From: Alphaproteobacteria bacterium
Lineage (GTDB): Bacteria > Pseudomonadota > Alphaproteobacteria > Sphingomonadales > Sphingomonadaceae
DNA length: 64,000 nucleotides
NCBI GenBank assembly: GCA_019232625.1
Contig: JAFANP010000004.1
Coordinates: forward strand, 1 to 64,000
Reading direction: 5' to 3'
The notes under the pieces were generated by a model. It was given only the letters and a program-made list of their open reading frames with translations, searched no databases and was not told the origin of the DNA. The stretch's first letter is position 1, and each line of letters starts with the position of its first letter. Positions 15,409 through 27,135 of this stretch are shown in pieces. The position numbers and the translations under genes were made by a program.

Positions 15409-17475
15409 ATGCACGTTCGTCGTTTCGCTGTTCCGGCGGCCCTCCTGCTCGCCACCGCAGCCGTACCCGCTCTTGCCCAGCCTCCGCAGCCGGCGCCTAC
15501 CGCCGCCGCGGCGGCCGCCAAGCCGCGTTACGGCGATTTCGGCCTCGACCTCGCCGCCATGGACACGTCGGTGAAGCCCGGCGACAGCTTCTGGCATTAC
15601 GTGAACGGCAATTGGGACAAGCGGACGGAGATCGCCGCCGACCGGACCAGCGCCGGCGTCGGCGTGCTGCTCGCCGACGAGGCGGAGCGGCAGGTGCGAA
15701 CGATCGTCGAGGACCTCGCCCGCGACCCCGCAAAGTCGGGCGCGATCGGCCGCCAGGTCGGCGACTTCTACGCCAGCTGGATGGACCAGAAGGCGATCGA
15801 CGCGCGCGGCACCGCGCCCTTGAAGCCGTGGCTGGCGCGAGTCGACGCGGTCAGGAACCGCGGCGACCTCATCCGCCTGTTCGCGACGCAGGGCTATACC
15901 GCGCCGGTCGGCCTCGGCATCCTTCCCGATCCCGCCGATCCGACCCGCTACATCGCCGCGGCCGGCCAGGCCGGCCTCGGCCTGCCGAACCGCGACTATT
16001 ACCTGCTCCCGGGCGCCAAGTACGACGCGATCCGCGCCGCCTACCGCACCTACGTGGTCCAGATGCAGACGCTCGCCGGCATCCCCGACGCCGAGGCGAA
16101 GGCGGACCGCATCATCGCCCTCGAGACGGCGCTCGCCAAGGTCCAGTGGGCGCCCGAGCGGCAGCGCGACATCAAGCAGGTCTACAACCCGATGAACCGC
16201 GCGCAGCTCGCCGAGCTTGCGCCGCAATTCGAGTGGCCCGCCTATCTCCAGGCCTCGGGGCTGGGCAATGTCGACACCGTCATCGCCGCGGAGAAGAGCG
16301 CGATCTCGGACACCGGCAAGATGCTCGACTCGGTGCCGCTCTCCACCTGGAAGGAGTATCTCGCCTTCCACTTCATCCGCACCCACGCGACCTTCCTCCC
16401 GACCGCGTTCGACGAGGCGAACTTCGCCTTCTACGGCAAGACGCTGCGGGGCCAGCCGCAGCAGCGCGACCGCTGGAAAAGGGGCGTGCAGCTGATCAAC
16501 GACGCGCTCGGCGAGGCGGTCGGCCGGATCTACGTCGAGCGCCACTATCCGCCCGAGAGCGACCGGCAGATGGCGGAGCTGATCCGCAACCTGCGCGCCG
16601 GCCTCGAGGCCCGCATCGCCGCGTCGCCCTGGATGGACGATGCGACCAAGGCGCAGGCCAAGGCGAAGCTCGCCGCCTTCGACCCGCGCATCGGCCACCC
16701 GGTGAAATATATCGATTATTCCGCCCTCAAGGTGGACCGCAACGACCTGCTCGGCAACGCCGTCCGCTCCGAGGACTTCGAGTGGAAGCTCCAGCTCGAC
16801 CGGCTCGGCAAGCCGGTCGACCGCTCGCTGTGGGACATGACCCCGCAGACGGTGAACGCCTATTACAACCCGCTGATGAACCAGATCACCTTCCCGGCCG
16901 CGATCCTGCAGCCGCCTTATTTCGACCCGCGGGCGGATCCGGCGGTCAATTACGGTGCGATCGGCGCGATCATCGGCCACGAGATCGGCCACGGCTTCGA
17001 CGACCAGGGCCGGCAGTTCGACCCGTCGGGGAAGCTGCGCGACTGGTGGACTCCGGCGTCGGGCGCCCAGTTCGAGGCGCGCGCGGGCCGCTTCGGGAAG
17101 CAATATGATTCCTACGAGCCGATCACCGGCACGCACATCAACGGCAAGCTCACCATGGGCGAGAATATCGGCGACCTGGGCGGCCTCGAAATGGCCTATG
17201 CCGCCTATCGCCGCTACGTCGCCGAGCATGGCGAGCCGCCGGTGATCGGCGGCCTCACCGGCGACCAGCGCTTCTTCATCGCCTACGGCCAGAGCTGGCG
17301 CTCCAAGGTCAGGGAAGGGGCGCTGAGGGAGCGGCTGCTCGCCGATCCGCACAGCCCGCCGGAATATCGGGTCGACGGCGTCGTCCGGAACGTCGACGCC
17401 TGGTACAAGGCGTTCGACGTGAAGCCCGGAGACAAGCTCTATCTGCCGCCCGAGGAGCGCGTCCACATCTGGTGA
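15409..17475 (+). CDS. M13 family zinc metallopeptidase (neprilysin-like), secreted
   Basis: The 688-residue protein has a cleavable signal peptide (MHVRRFAVPAALLLATAAVPALAQ without its last residues) and the full M13 length. The zinc motif HEIGH lies at residues 524-528 in GHEIGHGFDDQGRQFD. The downstream ENIGDLGG carries the third ligand, and VNAYYNP is the substrate-binding motif. The C-terminus ends in the conserved VHIW. M13 enzymes cut short peptides in the periplasm or outside. GGGGGAG lies upstream of the ATG. A paralog with the same layout lies at 53914-55995. Confidence 0.93.
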   Translation: MHVRRFAVPAALLLATAAVPALAQPPQPAPTAAAAAAKPRYGDFGLDLAAMDTSVKPGDSFWHYVNGNWDKRTEIAADRTSAGVGVLLADEAERQVRTIVEDLARDPAKSGAIGRQVGDFYASWMDQKAIDARGTAPLKPWLARVDAVRNRGDLIRLFATQGYTAPVGLGILPDPADPTRYIAAAGQAGLGLPNRDYYLLPGAKYDAIRAAYRTYVVQMQTLAGIPDAEAKADRIIALETALAKVQWAPERQRDIKQVYNPMNRAQLAELAPQFEWPAYLQASGLGNVDTVIAAEKSAISDTGKMLDSVPLSTWKEYLAFHFIRTHATFLPTAFDEANFAFYGKTLRGQPQQRDRWKRGVQLINDALGEAVGRIYVERHYPPESDRQMAELIRNLRAGLEARIAASPWMDDATKAQAKAKLAAFDPRIGHPVKYIDYSALKVDRNDLLGNAVRSEDFEWKLQLDRLGKPVDRSLWDMTPQTVNAYYNPLMNQITFPAAILQPPYFDPRADPAVNYGAIGAIIGHEIGHGFDDQGRQFDPSGKLRDWWTPASGAQFEARAGRFGKQYDSYEPITGTHINGKLTMGENIGDLGGLEMAYAAYRRYVAEHGEPPVIGGLTGDQRFFIAYGQSWRSKVREGALRERLLADPHSPPEYRVDGVVRNVDAWYKAFDVKPGDKLYLPPEERVHIW

Positions 17476-17483
17476 GGCCATGA

Positions 17484-17628
17484 AACCCTTCTCCCTGCAG
17501 GGGTGAGGGAGGGGCCCGCCGCCGCAGGCGGTGGGAGGGCGAGGGCTCATTTCGCGGCCGAGTGCCCTCACCCTGCCGCCGCTTCGCGACGGCCGTCCCT
17601 CTCCCCTCGAGGGAGAGGGTGAGAGGGA
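17484..17628. repeat. Intergenic hairpin-forming repeat pair (CCCTCTCCC family)
   Basis: The gap between the M13 and DUF885 genes holds a degenerate arm, CTTCTCCCTGCAGGGGTGAG, near 17489 and a strong palindrome, CCCTCTCCCCTCGAGGGAGA (continuing GGG), at 17597-17619. GTGAGAGGGATTGCG follows it. The same type of unit recurs near 33468, 46494 and 52697-52800. It may act as an RNA hairpin at transcript ends. Confidence 0.6.
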
Positions 17629-17682
17629 TTGCGTCCGACCGTCGCCGCTCGCATGGACGGGGCGCCAGAATCGCCCAAGCCG

Positions 17683-19503
17683 ATGGAGAAGCCCTTGGAT
17701 CGCCGTCAGTTCCTCGTCGCCAGCAGCGCCGCCGCCGCGGCTCTCGCCGCCTCGCCCACGAGCGCCTTCGCCCAGCCCGGCTCCGGCGACGCCGAGCTCA
17801 ACGCCCTGTTCGAGCGGATCTTCCAGCAGAACGTCGCGCGCTCGCCCGAGCTCGCCACCTCGCTCGGCCTCGACAAGGGCGCGAACGCGCCGCTCAAGCA
17901 CCGCCTGAGCCCGCGCACCTACGAGGAACGGGCGCGCCAGCTCGCCCAGACGAGGGAGGCGCTGGCGGCTCTGAAGGCGGTCGATCCCAAGACGCTCTCG
18001 CCCGCCGCCGCGCTCAACCGCGAGATCGTCATCTATTCGCTGACCGGGCAGACCGTGGCGCCGACCCGCTTCGGCCTCGACAGCGCGATCCGGCCCTATC
18101 GCATCTTCCAGCAGGGCGGCGCCTATTTCTCGGTTCCCGACTTCCTCAACACCGCCCATACGATCAACGACAGGGACGATGCCGAGGCCTATCTCGACCG
18201 GCTGGAGGGCTTCGCCGCCGCGCTCGACCAGGACAGCGCTCTGCAGCGCATCGAGGCGGCGCGCGGCTATGTGGCGCCGGCCTGGTCGCTCGACCTGTCG
18301 CTCGGCCAGATGGAGAAGCTCCGCGGCCAGAAGGCGGAGGAGAGCTCGATCGTCCAGTCGCTCGTCCGCCGCGCCAAGGCCAAGGACATTGACGGCCGCT
18401 GGGAGCGGCGGGCGGCGAAGATCGTCGAGGAGCGCGTCTATCCCGCCCTCGATCGCCAGATGGCGCTGCTGCGCGAGCTGCGCGGCATGAGCCAGCCCGG
18501 CGACGGCATATGGCGGGTGCCGCACGGCGAGGAGATATATGCCGTCGCCCTCGAGCAGGCGACGACGACGAAGTTCAGCCCCGACGAGGTCCACCGCATG
18601 GGCCTGCAGCAGGTCGCGGAGATCAGCGCGCAGATCGACCGGATCCTTCGCGGGCAGGGGATGAGCCGGGGCGGCGTCGGCGCGCGGCTGGCGGCGCTCA
18701 ACGTCGAGCCGTCGCAGCTTTATCCCAACACGGACGAGGGGCGCGCCGCCCTGATCGCCAGCCTCAACCAGGGCGTCAAGGACATGTACGTCCGCCTTCC
18801 GCAGGCCTTCGCCACCCTGCCCAATGCGCCGCTCGAGATCCGGCGGGTGCCGCCGGAGATCCAGGACGGCGCCTCCAACGGCTATTACAACCGCGCCTCT
18901 CTCGACGGCTCGCGGCCCGCCATCTACTTCATCAACCTGAAGGACGTCGGCGACTGGCCGAGATATTCGCTGCCCTCGCTCACCTATCACGAAGGCGTGC
19001 CGGGCCATCACCTCCAGATCAGCCTCGCCCAGGAATCGCGGGACATACCGACGCTGAGGAAGACCGGCTTCTTCAGCGCCTATTCGGAAGGATGGGCGCT
19101 CTACGCCGAGCAGCTCGCCGACGAGTTCGGCGCCTACGGGTCGCCGCTCGAGCGGGCGGGCTACCTCCAGTCCTTCCTGTTCCGCGCCGCGCGGCTGGTC
19201 GTCGACACCGGCCTCCACACCCGGAAATGGAGCCGCGAGAAGGCCACCGACTATCTCGTCGAGACGACCGGCTTCGCCCGTCCGCGCTCGCAGCGCGAGG
19301 TCGAGCGCTACTGCACCCAGGCCGGGCAGGCGTGCAGCTACAAGGTGGGCCATATGGCCTGGACGCGGGCGCGCAAGCGCGCCCAGGCGCTGCTCGGCCC
19401 CCGCTTCGACCTGAAGCGTTTCCACGAGGTGCTGAAGGACGGGGCCATGCCCCTCACCATCCTCGAGCGGCGCGTAGAGGAACGGGCGCGCGCCCAGGCT
19501 TGA
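17683..19503 (+). CDS. DUF885 family metallopeptidase-like protein, Tat-type signal
   Basis: The protein has 606 residues from ATG 17683; ATG 17653 and ATG 17629 would add 10 or 18. The N-terminus DRRQFLVASSAAAAAL is a twin-arginine-like signal. The family motif YHEGVPGHHLQ (about residue 440) resembles the zinc-binding HExxH site of gluzincins, and EGWALYAEQLADE supplies a likely third ligand. DUF885 proteins are common secreted, presumed peptidases in sphingomonads and xanthomonads. It follows the M13 gene on the same strand after a hairpin repeat. Its substrate is not known. Confidence 0.85.
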   Translation: MEKPLDRRQFLVASSAAAAALAASPTSAFAQPGSGDAELNALFERIFQQNVARSPELATSLGLDKGANAPLKHRLSPRTYEERARQLAQTREALAALKAVDPKTLSPAAALNREIVIYSLTGQTVAPTRFGLDSAIRPYRIFQQGGAYFSVPDFLNTAHTINDRDDAEAYLDRLEGFAAALDQDSALQRIEAARGYVAPAWSLDLSLGQMEKLRGQKAEESSIVQSLVRRAKAKDIDGRWERRAAKIVEERVYPALDRQMALLRELRGMSQPGDGIWRVPHGEEIYAVALEQATTTKFSPDEVHRMGLQQVAEISAQIDRILRGQGMSRGGVGARLAALNVEPSQLYPNTDEGRAALIASLNQGVKDMYVRLPQAFATLPNAPLEIRRVPPEIQDGASNGYYNRASLDGSRPAIYFINLKDVGDWPRYSLPSLTYHEGVPGHHLQISLAQESRDIPTLRKTGFFSAYSEGWALYAEQLADEFGAYGSPLERAGYLQSFLFRAARLVVDTGLHTRKWSREKATDYLVETTGFARPRSQREVERYCTQAGQACSYKVGHMAWTRARKRAQALLGPRFDLKRFHEVLKDGAMPLTILERRVEERARAQA

Positions 19504-19554
19504 GGGTCGGCAGCCGGCCCCGACCGGGCCGGGCCGACCCCGGATGCCTGTCGG

Positions 19555-21348
19555 CTAGAGGATGAAGTCGCTCGCCTGGACGACGTGGCCGCCGAACGTG
19601 TTGACCTGGATGAGGAGGTCGGCCGTGCCGTCGCCGTCGACGTCGCCCTCGACGAACCAGCTCGATCCTTCGCCCTGATAGGCGCGCAGCTCGCCCGCGG
19701 TGCCGCTGAAGTCGCCGTCGCCGATGAAGGTGAAGGCCTGGTCGCCGTTCAGCTCGGGATCGGCGTCGATGGCGCTGAGGTCGATGCGGTCGTGGCCCGG
19801 CTCAAGGTCGAGGATCACGTCCATGCCCTGGTCGGTCGAATCGGAGGCGCTCAGGTAGACGAAGCGGTCGTCGCCGAAGCCGCCGCGCAGCTGGTCCGCT
19901 CCGAAATCGCCCTGCAGCAGGTCGTTGCCGCCCTGCCCGTAGAGCTGGTCGTTGCCGGCGCCGCCATAGAGGAAGTCGATCTGCTGCCCGCCGACCAGTG
20001 TGTCCCCGGCCGCGCCGCCGCGGATGAGGAAGTGGCCGTCGGTCTCGGCCCGGCCGTTGAAGACGAGGACCTCGTCCGACAGCAAGGTGGTGCCGAGCAC
20101 GGTCAGCACCTTGTCGGCGGCGACGTTCGCATCGACGGTGGTGAGCGTGTAGGTGACGTGGCTCTCGCCGCGCAGCGTGGTGCCGCTGAACAGGGTCAGC
20201 CGCTCGATGTTGACGAGATCGTTGGAGTCGAAGGTGAGGGCGTAGGTGCCGAGCAGGCCGACCACGTCGGTGCCCGCACCGCCGTCGACGCTGTCGCCGT
20301 TGGTGAAGGCGCCGCCGAACCAGAAATAGTCATCGCCGCCATTGCCTTGGGCGTTGTCGTTCCCACCCTGCGAGAGGTCGAAATACTCGCCATAGGGCGA
20401 GCCCGCGATGTCGTTATTGTCGCTGTCGCCGGCGAGCACGTCGCCTTCGTGGGCGACGCCGCTGATGGTGACGGTCACCGTCGCCTCGTTGCCCCCGAGG
20501 AGCGTGTAGGTGAAGCTGTCGGTCGCCTGGGTGCCGGTCGCGCCGCTGCCGTCGGCGACGAGATAGTCGAAGGCGTGGTTGGGGTCGTAGGTGTAGGTCC
20601 CGTCGGCATTGACGGTGAGCAGGGCGCCGGAGGCGAGGGTGACGGTCTGGCCGACGGCGTTGGGGTCGTCGTTCACCGCCCCGACCGCGAGGGGCGGCTG
20701 ATCCGGATCGGAATCCGCGCCGTTGCCGTTGTCGGCGAAGACCGACCCCGTCGCCGGCTGGTCCTCGGTGGCGGCGACATTGTCGTCATAGGCCACGGGC
20801 GGATCGTCGTCGGGAGCGACCGAGATCGACGCCGTCACGGGGTCGCTGGTGCCGCCGTCGCCGTCGGAGACGACGAAGTAGACGCCGCGGCTGGCGGCGC
20901 CCGGATCGTCGCTGAAGTTCACATAGCCGATCGAGCGGACCAGCTCCTGGACGATTTCGAGCGTGGCGTCCGTCGTGAAGGTGATGACCAGCGGCGTCGA
21001 CTCGTCGTTGCCGCCGGCGATCGAGCCGACATAGACGCCGCCGTAGAAGAGGTCCTGCTCCTCCACCGTGAAGTTGCCGCTGATGACTTGCAGCTGATCC
21101 CCGGCCGCGCCTCCCTGGTAGAAGGCGACGCGCAGGCTGCCGCCGCCGAAATCGGGCGAATCGGGGTCGGTGAGCACTGCGTCGGGGGCGATGGCGACCG
21201 GCGCCCCATTCTCGTCGAAGGCGGCGGTGCTGCTCGTGCCCGCGGCGGGGCCGTTCAGGTCCAGCGAAGGGGCGATGCTGGCGGCGTCGGCCGCGGCGGT
21301 GAAGGCTTGGCTGTCGGCGATCAGTGCTTTGCTGGCGCGCGCGGCCAT
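19555..21348 (-). CDS. RTX exoprotein with cadherin-like/VCBS domain
   Basis: The 597-residue acidic protein has no classical signal peptide. Residues 30-180 form beta-rich repeats with DPDSPDFGGGSLRV and FVVSDGDGGTSDPVTASI. Residues 180-300 form a cadherin-like/VCBS domain (VAYDDNVAATEDQPATGSV; ADGTYTYDPN). Residues 300-560 carry sparse RTX nonapeptides (GGAGNDQLYGQGGNDLLQG), and the C-terminus ends in a serralysin-like module with DFIL. The last 280 residues mirror the end of the 1939-5799 protein, including a shared FGGxFTNxDxxDGGAG block. Export by type I secretion is likely; the transporter is elsewhere. It faces the DUF885 gene tail to tail. Confidence 0.85.
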   Translation of the reverse strand: MAARASKALIADSQAFTAAADAASIAPSLDLNGPAAGTSSTAAFDENGAPVAIAPDAVLTDPDSPDFGGGSLRVAFYQGGAAGDQLQVISGNFTVEEQDLFYGGVYVGSIAGGNDESTPLVITFTTDATLEIVQELVRSIGYVNFSDDPGAASRGVYFVVSDGDGGTSDPVTASISVAPDDDPPVAYDDNVAATEDQPATGSVFADNGNGADSDPDQPPLAVGAVNDDPNAVGQTVTLASGALLTVNADGTYTYDPNHAFDYLVADGSGATGTQATDSFTYTLLGGNEATVTVTISGVAHEGDVLAGDSDNNDIAGSPYGEYFDLSQGGNDNAQGNGGDDYFWFGGAFTNGDSVDGGAGTDVVGLLGTYALTFDSNDLVNIERLTLFSGTTLRGESHVTYTLTTVDANVAADKVLTVLGTTLLSDEVLVFNGRAETDGHFLIRGGAAGDTLVGGQQIDFLYGGAGNDQLYGQGGNDLLQGDFGADQLRGGFGDDRFVYLSASDSTDQGMDVILDLEPGHDRIDLSAIDADPELNGDQAFTFIGDGDFSGTAGELRAYQGEGSSWFVEGDVDGDGTADLLIQVNTFGGHVVQASDFIL

Positions 21349-21515
21349 AAGAGCTCCTTTGCTTGGCGTGTTTCAGGCTGCGATGGCAGAACGATGTTCT
21401 CCTGGCTAGGGTCCCCGCACGGGGCGGAGCGTATCGCAGCCTCCGGACGGCGCACGCGCCGACGTCATGACGCCGGGATTTGCAGCCGCGTTCGCCGCCG
21501 CTATGCCTTGGCGCG

Positions 21516-23598
<2,083 letters not shown>

Positions 23599-23601
23599 GC
23601 C

Positions 23602-24783
23602 ATGACCCCCGCCGCGCGCGTACAGGCGGCGATCGAGATCCTCGACGAGGTGATCGCCGCCGCCGGCCGCGGCGGCGCTGCGGCGGACACGGTCGTCTCG
23701 CGCTACTTCTCGACGCGCCGCTATGCCGGCTCGAAGGACCGACGGGCGGTGCGCGACCATGTCTACCGCGCCATCCGGGCCTGGCCTGAGCCGCCCGCCT
23801 CCGGCCGCGAGGCGCTGCTCGGCGTCGCGGCGGGAGACCCGGCGCTGCTCGCCCTGTTCGACGGCTCGCCCCACGGCCCGGCCCCGGCCCCGGAAGCGGG
23901 CGCCGCTCCCGCCGCCGGCGAGGTGCCGGCCTGGCTGATCCCCCGGCTGGACCCCGTCGTCGGACCGGACGAATGGCCGTCGCTGCTCGGCCGGGCGCCG
24001 CTGGACCTGCGGGTCAACCGGCTGCGCGGCACCCGCGACGAGGCGCTCGCCGGCCTTCCCGAGGCGGCGCCGACCCCGCTCTCGCCGCTCGGCCTCCGGC
24101 TTTCCGACAGGATCCGAGTCGAGGAGGAGCCGGTCTGGAATAGCGGCCTGGTCGAGATCCAGGACGAAGGGAGCCAGCTCCTCTCGCTCGCCTGCACGGC
24201 CGCGCCGGGCCTGACGGTCGTCGACCTCTGCGCCGGGGCGGGCGGCAAGACGCTGGCCCTGGCCGCCGAGATGGCGAACGAGGGGCGCCTCCTTGCCTCC
24301 GATACCGACCGCGCGCGCCTGTCGCGCATGCCGCCGCGTCTCGCCCGGGCCGGGGTGGACATCGTCGAGACGCGGCTGCTCGACCCGGGCCGGGAGCGGG
24401 AGGCGCTGGCGGACCTGGCCGGCGGCGCCGACATCGTCCTCGTCGACGCGCCCTGCTCGGGCACCGGCACGTGGCGCCGGAACCCGGAGCTGCGCTGGCG
24501 GCTGACGGCGCGGCGGCTAGAGCAGCTTGTGAAGACGCAGGCCTATCTCATTGACCTGGGCGCGGAACTCGTTCGCCCCGGCGGCATTCTCATCTATGCC
24601 GTCTGCTCGCTCCTGGCGGAGGAGGGGAGGGCGCAGGCGGACGCCTTCTCGGATCGTTCAGCGCTGGTTCCGGAAAGCGCGCCCATTACCGGCGGACGCG
24701 TCGCCGGACCGGGCCTGCTGCTCACCCCGGGCCATGACGGCACGGACGGGTTTTTCGTCGCGCGGTGGCGGGCGCCATGCTAA
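23602..24783 (+). CDS. RsmB/NOP family rRNA (cytosine-C5) methyltransferase
   Basis: In this 393-residue protein, residues 1-70 resemble the NusB-like RNA-binding domain of RsmB, though shorter than usual. The methyltransferase domain has the SAM motif VVDLCAGAGGKTLALA (about residue 210), the catalytic DAPCSGTGTWRRNPELRW (motif IV cysteine) and YAVCSLLAEEG (motif VI cysteine, usually TCS). It probably methylates cytosine 967 of 16S rRNA or a related site. It lies directly behind guaB. Exact assignment as RsmB is likely but not certain because the N-terminus is short. Confidence 0.87.
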   Translation: MTPAARVQAAIEILDEVIAAAGRGGAAADTVVSRYFSTRRYAGSKDRRAVRDHVYRAIRAWPEPPASGREALLGVAAGDPALLALFDGSPHGPAPAPEAGAAPAAGEVPAWLIPRLDPVVGPDEWPSLLGRAPLDLRVNRLRGTRDEALAGLPEAAPTPLSPLGLRLSDRIRVEEEPVWNSGLVEIQDEGSQLLSLACTAAPGLTVVDLCAGAGGKTLALAAEMANEGRLLASDTDRARLSRMPPRLARAGVDIVETRLLDPGREREALADLAGGADIVLVDAPCSGTGTWRRNPELRWRLTARRLEQLVKTQAYLIDLGAELVRPGGILIYAVCSLLAEEGRAQADAFSDRSALVPESAPITGGRVAGPGLLLTPGHDGTDGFFVARWRAPC

Positions 24784-24813
24784 GCCGTCGGGCGACCGGT
24801 CATGGAGTTTCTG

Positions 24814-25320
24814 ATGCGCCTCACCCCGATCGCCCTTTCCGCCGCGATCATGCTCGCGACCGTCGCCAGCGCCGGTTACGGGCAGAAGCCGGACGATCAG
24901 ATCGATCCGCGCTCCACGTCGCTGACGCAGCAGGCGCAGGCGCTCAGCGCCCAGGGCCGCTATTCCGACGCGACCGACCTGCTCGAGACGGCGCTCGCCG
25001 TCGATCCCCGCAATCGCCAGGCCTATATCGCCCTCGGCCGCGCCGCGCAGGGCGAGAAGCTGCCGGGCAAGGCGATCAAATTCTACCTCGAAGCGCTGAA
25101 GCTCGAGCCCAACGATCTCACCGCCCTGGCGGGACAGGGTGAAGCGCTGGTCCAGCGCGGCGCCGTCGAGCGCGCCAAGCGCAACCTCGAGCGCATCCGC
25201 ACCCTGTGCAAGGGGCCGTGCCCGCAGGCGACCACGCTCGCCGCCGCGATCGCCAAGGGCCCGCCGCCCGAGGTGCTGACGGCGCAGCGGCCCGAGGTAG
25301 GCGCGCCCACCAGCGAGTGA
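24814..25320 (+). CDS. Secreted tetratricopeptide repeat protein
   Basis: The 168-residue protein has a signal peptide (MRLTPIALSAAIMLATVASA) and about three TPR units: ALSAQGRYSDATDLLETALA, AYIALGRAAQGEKLPGKAIK and ALAGQGEALVQRGAVERAKR. ATG 24814 follows a GGAG; ATG 24802 would add four residues. Its stop codon abuts the stop of rsmA with no base between. It is probably a periplasmic scaffold; no partner is evident. Confidence 0.82.
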   Translation: MRLTPIALSAAIMLATVASAGYGQKPDDQIDPRSTSLTQQAQALSAQGRYSDATDLLETALAVDPRNRQAYIALGRAAQGEKLPGKAIKFYLEALKLEPNDLTALAGQGEALVQRGAVERAKRNLERIRTLCKGPCPQATTLAAAIAKGPPPEVLTAQRPEVGAPTSE

Positions 25321-26139
25321 TCAGCCGAGCGCCCGCGCCACCCGGACATATTCCTCCACCGACAGAGTCTCGGCGCGCCGTTCCGGGTCTATGCCGGCGG
25401 CGGCCAGCGCCTCGATCCCTCCCGGCAGCCCTTTCAGGCTCTGGCGGAGCATCTTGCGGCGCTGCCCGAACGCCGCGGCGGTGAGCCGCTCCAGCGTCGC
25501 GGCGCGGACTCCCTCGGGAGCCGCGGCCGGGACGATGTGGACGACGGCCGACATCACCTTGGGCGGGGGCACGAAGGCGGAGCGGTGGACCTTCATCGCG
25601 AGGCGCGGCTCGGCCCGCCACTGCGCCAGGATCGAGAGCCGGCCATAGGCGCGGGTGCCGGGCCGGGCGACGATCCGCTCCGCGACCTCGAGCTGGAACA
25701 TCAATGTCAGCGACGCCCACCAGGGCGGCCAGCTCTCGCCGCCGAGCCACCGCACGAGGAGCGCGGTGCCGACATTGTAGGGGAGGTTGGCGGCGACATG
25801 GGCTCCGAGTCCCGCCTCCGCGGCTTCGTCGACGCGCAACGCATCGCCTTCGATCACCCGCAGCCGGCCGTCCGCGGCCTCGCTCACCTCGGCCAGGGCC
25901 GGGAGGCAGCGGCGATCGCGCTCGACCGCGACCACCTCGGCGCCGGCGCGCAGGAGCGCGCGCGAAAGGCCCCCGGGGCCGGGCCCGACCTCGTAGACCC
26001 GCTCCCCCTCGAGCGGTCCCGGGATACGGGCGATCCGGTCGAGCAATTGCTCGTCGAGGAGGAAGTTCTGTCCGAGCGCCTTCGAGGCGGCGAGACCGTG
26101 GCGGGCGATCACCTCCCGCAGCGGGGGCAGCGGCTTCAC
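25321..26139 (-). CDS. rsmA: 16S rRNA (adenine1518-N6/adenine1519-N6)-dimethyltransferase
   Basis: This 272-residue KsgA protein starts at GTG 26139 within a GTGA overlap with pdx[36 protein letters not shown] (SAM loop), [11 protein letters not shown] (catalytic NLPY) and [14 protein letters not shown] are all present at normal spacing. It dimethylates two adjacent adenines in helix 45 during 30S assembly. It ends the lptD-surA-pdxA-rsmA block, a conserved proteobacterial order. Confidence 0.97.
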   Translation of the reverse strand: MKPLPPLREVIARHGLAASKALGQNFLLDEQLLDRIARIPGPLEGERVYEVGPGPGGLSRALLRAGAEVVAVERDRRCLPALAEVSEAADGRLRVIEGDALRVDEAAEAGLGAHVAANLPYNVGTALLVRWLGGESWPPWWASLTLMFQLEVAERIVARPGTRAYGRLSILAQWRAEPRLAMKVHRSAFVPPPKVMSAVVHIVPAAAPEGVRAATLERLTAAAFGQRRKMLRQSLKGLPGGIEALAAAGIDPERRAETLSVEEYVRVARALG

Positions 26140-27125
26140 GCCTGCCCGAGGCGCCCGGCGCAGGAGGCCGCCAGCTTCAGCGCCGCGATCATCGCGCCCG
26201 GCTGCGCCTGGCCGCGTCCGGCGATCGCGAAGGCGGTGCCGTGATCGGGCGAGGTGCGGACGATCGGCAGGCCGAGGGTGATGTTGACCCCTTCGTCGAA
26301 ATGGACCGTCTTGAACGGCACCAGCGCCTGGTCGTGATAGAGGCACAAGGCGGCGTCGTAGCCGCCTCGGGCGCGGGGATGGAACATCGCGTCGGCGGCA
26401 TGGGGGCCGCTGACCTCCGCCTCCTCCTCGCGGAGCCGCTCGACGGCGGGGATCACCACGTCGATCTCCTCGCGGCCGAGCGCCCCTTCCTCGCCGGCAT
26501 GCGGATTGAGCCCCGCCACGGCGAGGCGCGGCCGCGCGATCCCGAACAGACGCCGGAGGCCGCGGATGGCGGTGCGCCCCTTCGCCACGATCAGCTCGGT
26601 GGTGAGGAGGTCGGGGACGTCCTTCAGCGCGACATGGGTGGTGACGGGAACGGTGCGCAAGGTCGGCCCCGCCAGCATCATCGCGACCATGTCGGCGGCG
26701 ACGCCGCACCGCTCGGCGACGAACTCGGTCTGCCCCGGATGGGTGAAGCCGACGCCGTAGAGCTGCGCCTTGGAGACGGGCCCGGTCACCAGCGCCGAGG
26801 CGGCGCCGGTCCGGGCGAGGCCGACGGCGAGCTCGAGCGCGGCGAAGGCGTTGCGCGCGCCGTCGATCGTCGGGCGGCCCGGGATCGGGTCCGCCGGCCC
26901 CTCGACCCGGATGACCGGCAATGCCTCGTCCCAGGCCGCCTCGGCCTCGTCGGGGTCGGAGACGATCCTCAGCGGCCCCCTCCAGACCGCCGCCACCGCC
27001 TCGGGCGAGCCGACGGCGAAGAAGCATGGGAGGTCCTCGGCCGCGCGCCTTTCCCAGGCGCCGGCGACGATTTCCGGGCCTATCCCGGCAGGATCGCCGA
27101 GCGCGACGGCGAGCGGCTTGGCCAA
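26136..27125 (-). CDS. pdxA: 4-hydroxythreonine-4-phosphate dehydrogenase
   Basis: The 329-residue enzyme acts in pyridoxal 5'-phosphate synthesis. It begins [16 protein letters not shown], contains [13 protein letters not shown] and the metal-binding [10 protein letters not shown], and ends with [11 protein letters not shown] and [15 protein letters not shown], all family hallmarks. It starts 11 bases after the surA stop and overlaps rsmA by four bases. Confidence 0.97.
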   Translation of the reverse strand: MAKPLAVALGDPAGIGPEIVAGAWERRAAEDLPCFFAVGSPEAVAAVWRGPLRIVSDPDEAEAAWDEALPVIRVEGPADPIPGRPTIDGARNAFAALELAVGLARTGAASALVTGPVSKAQLYGVGFTHPGQTEFVAERCGVAADMVAMMLAGPTLRTVPVTTHVALKDVPDLLTTELIVAKGRTAIRGLRRLFGIARPRLAVAGLNPHAGEEGALGREEIDVVIPAVERLREEEAEVSGPHAADAMFHPRARGGYDAALCLYHDQALVPFKTVHFDEGVNITLGLPIVRTSPDHGTAFAIAGRGQAQPGAMIAALKLAASCAGRLGQA

Positions 27126-27135
27126 GCCCAGGGGC

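Noticed and set aside
15403-19425. A 1340-codon open frame on the minus strand
   Set aside because: It runs antisense through two clear peptidase genes (M13 and DUF885). Composition is that of a mirrored high-GC reading frame and no domain is visible.
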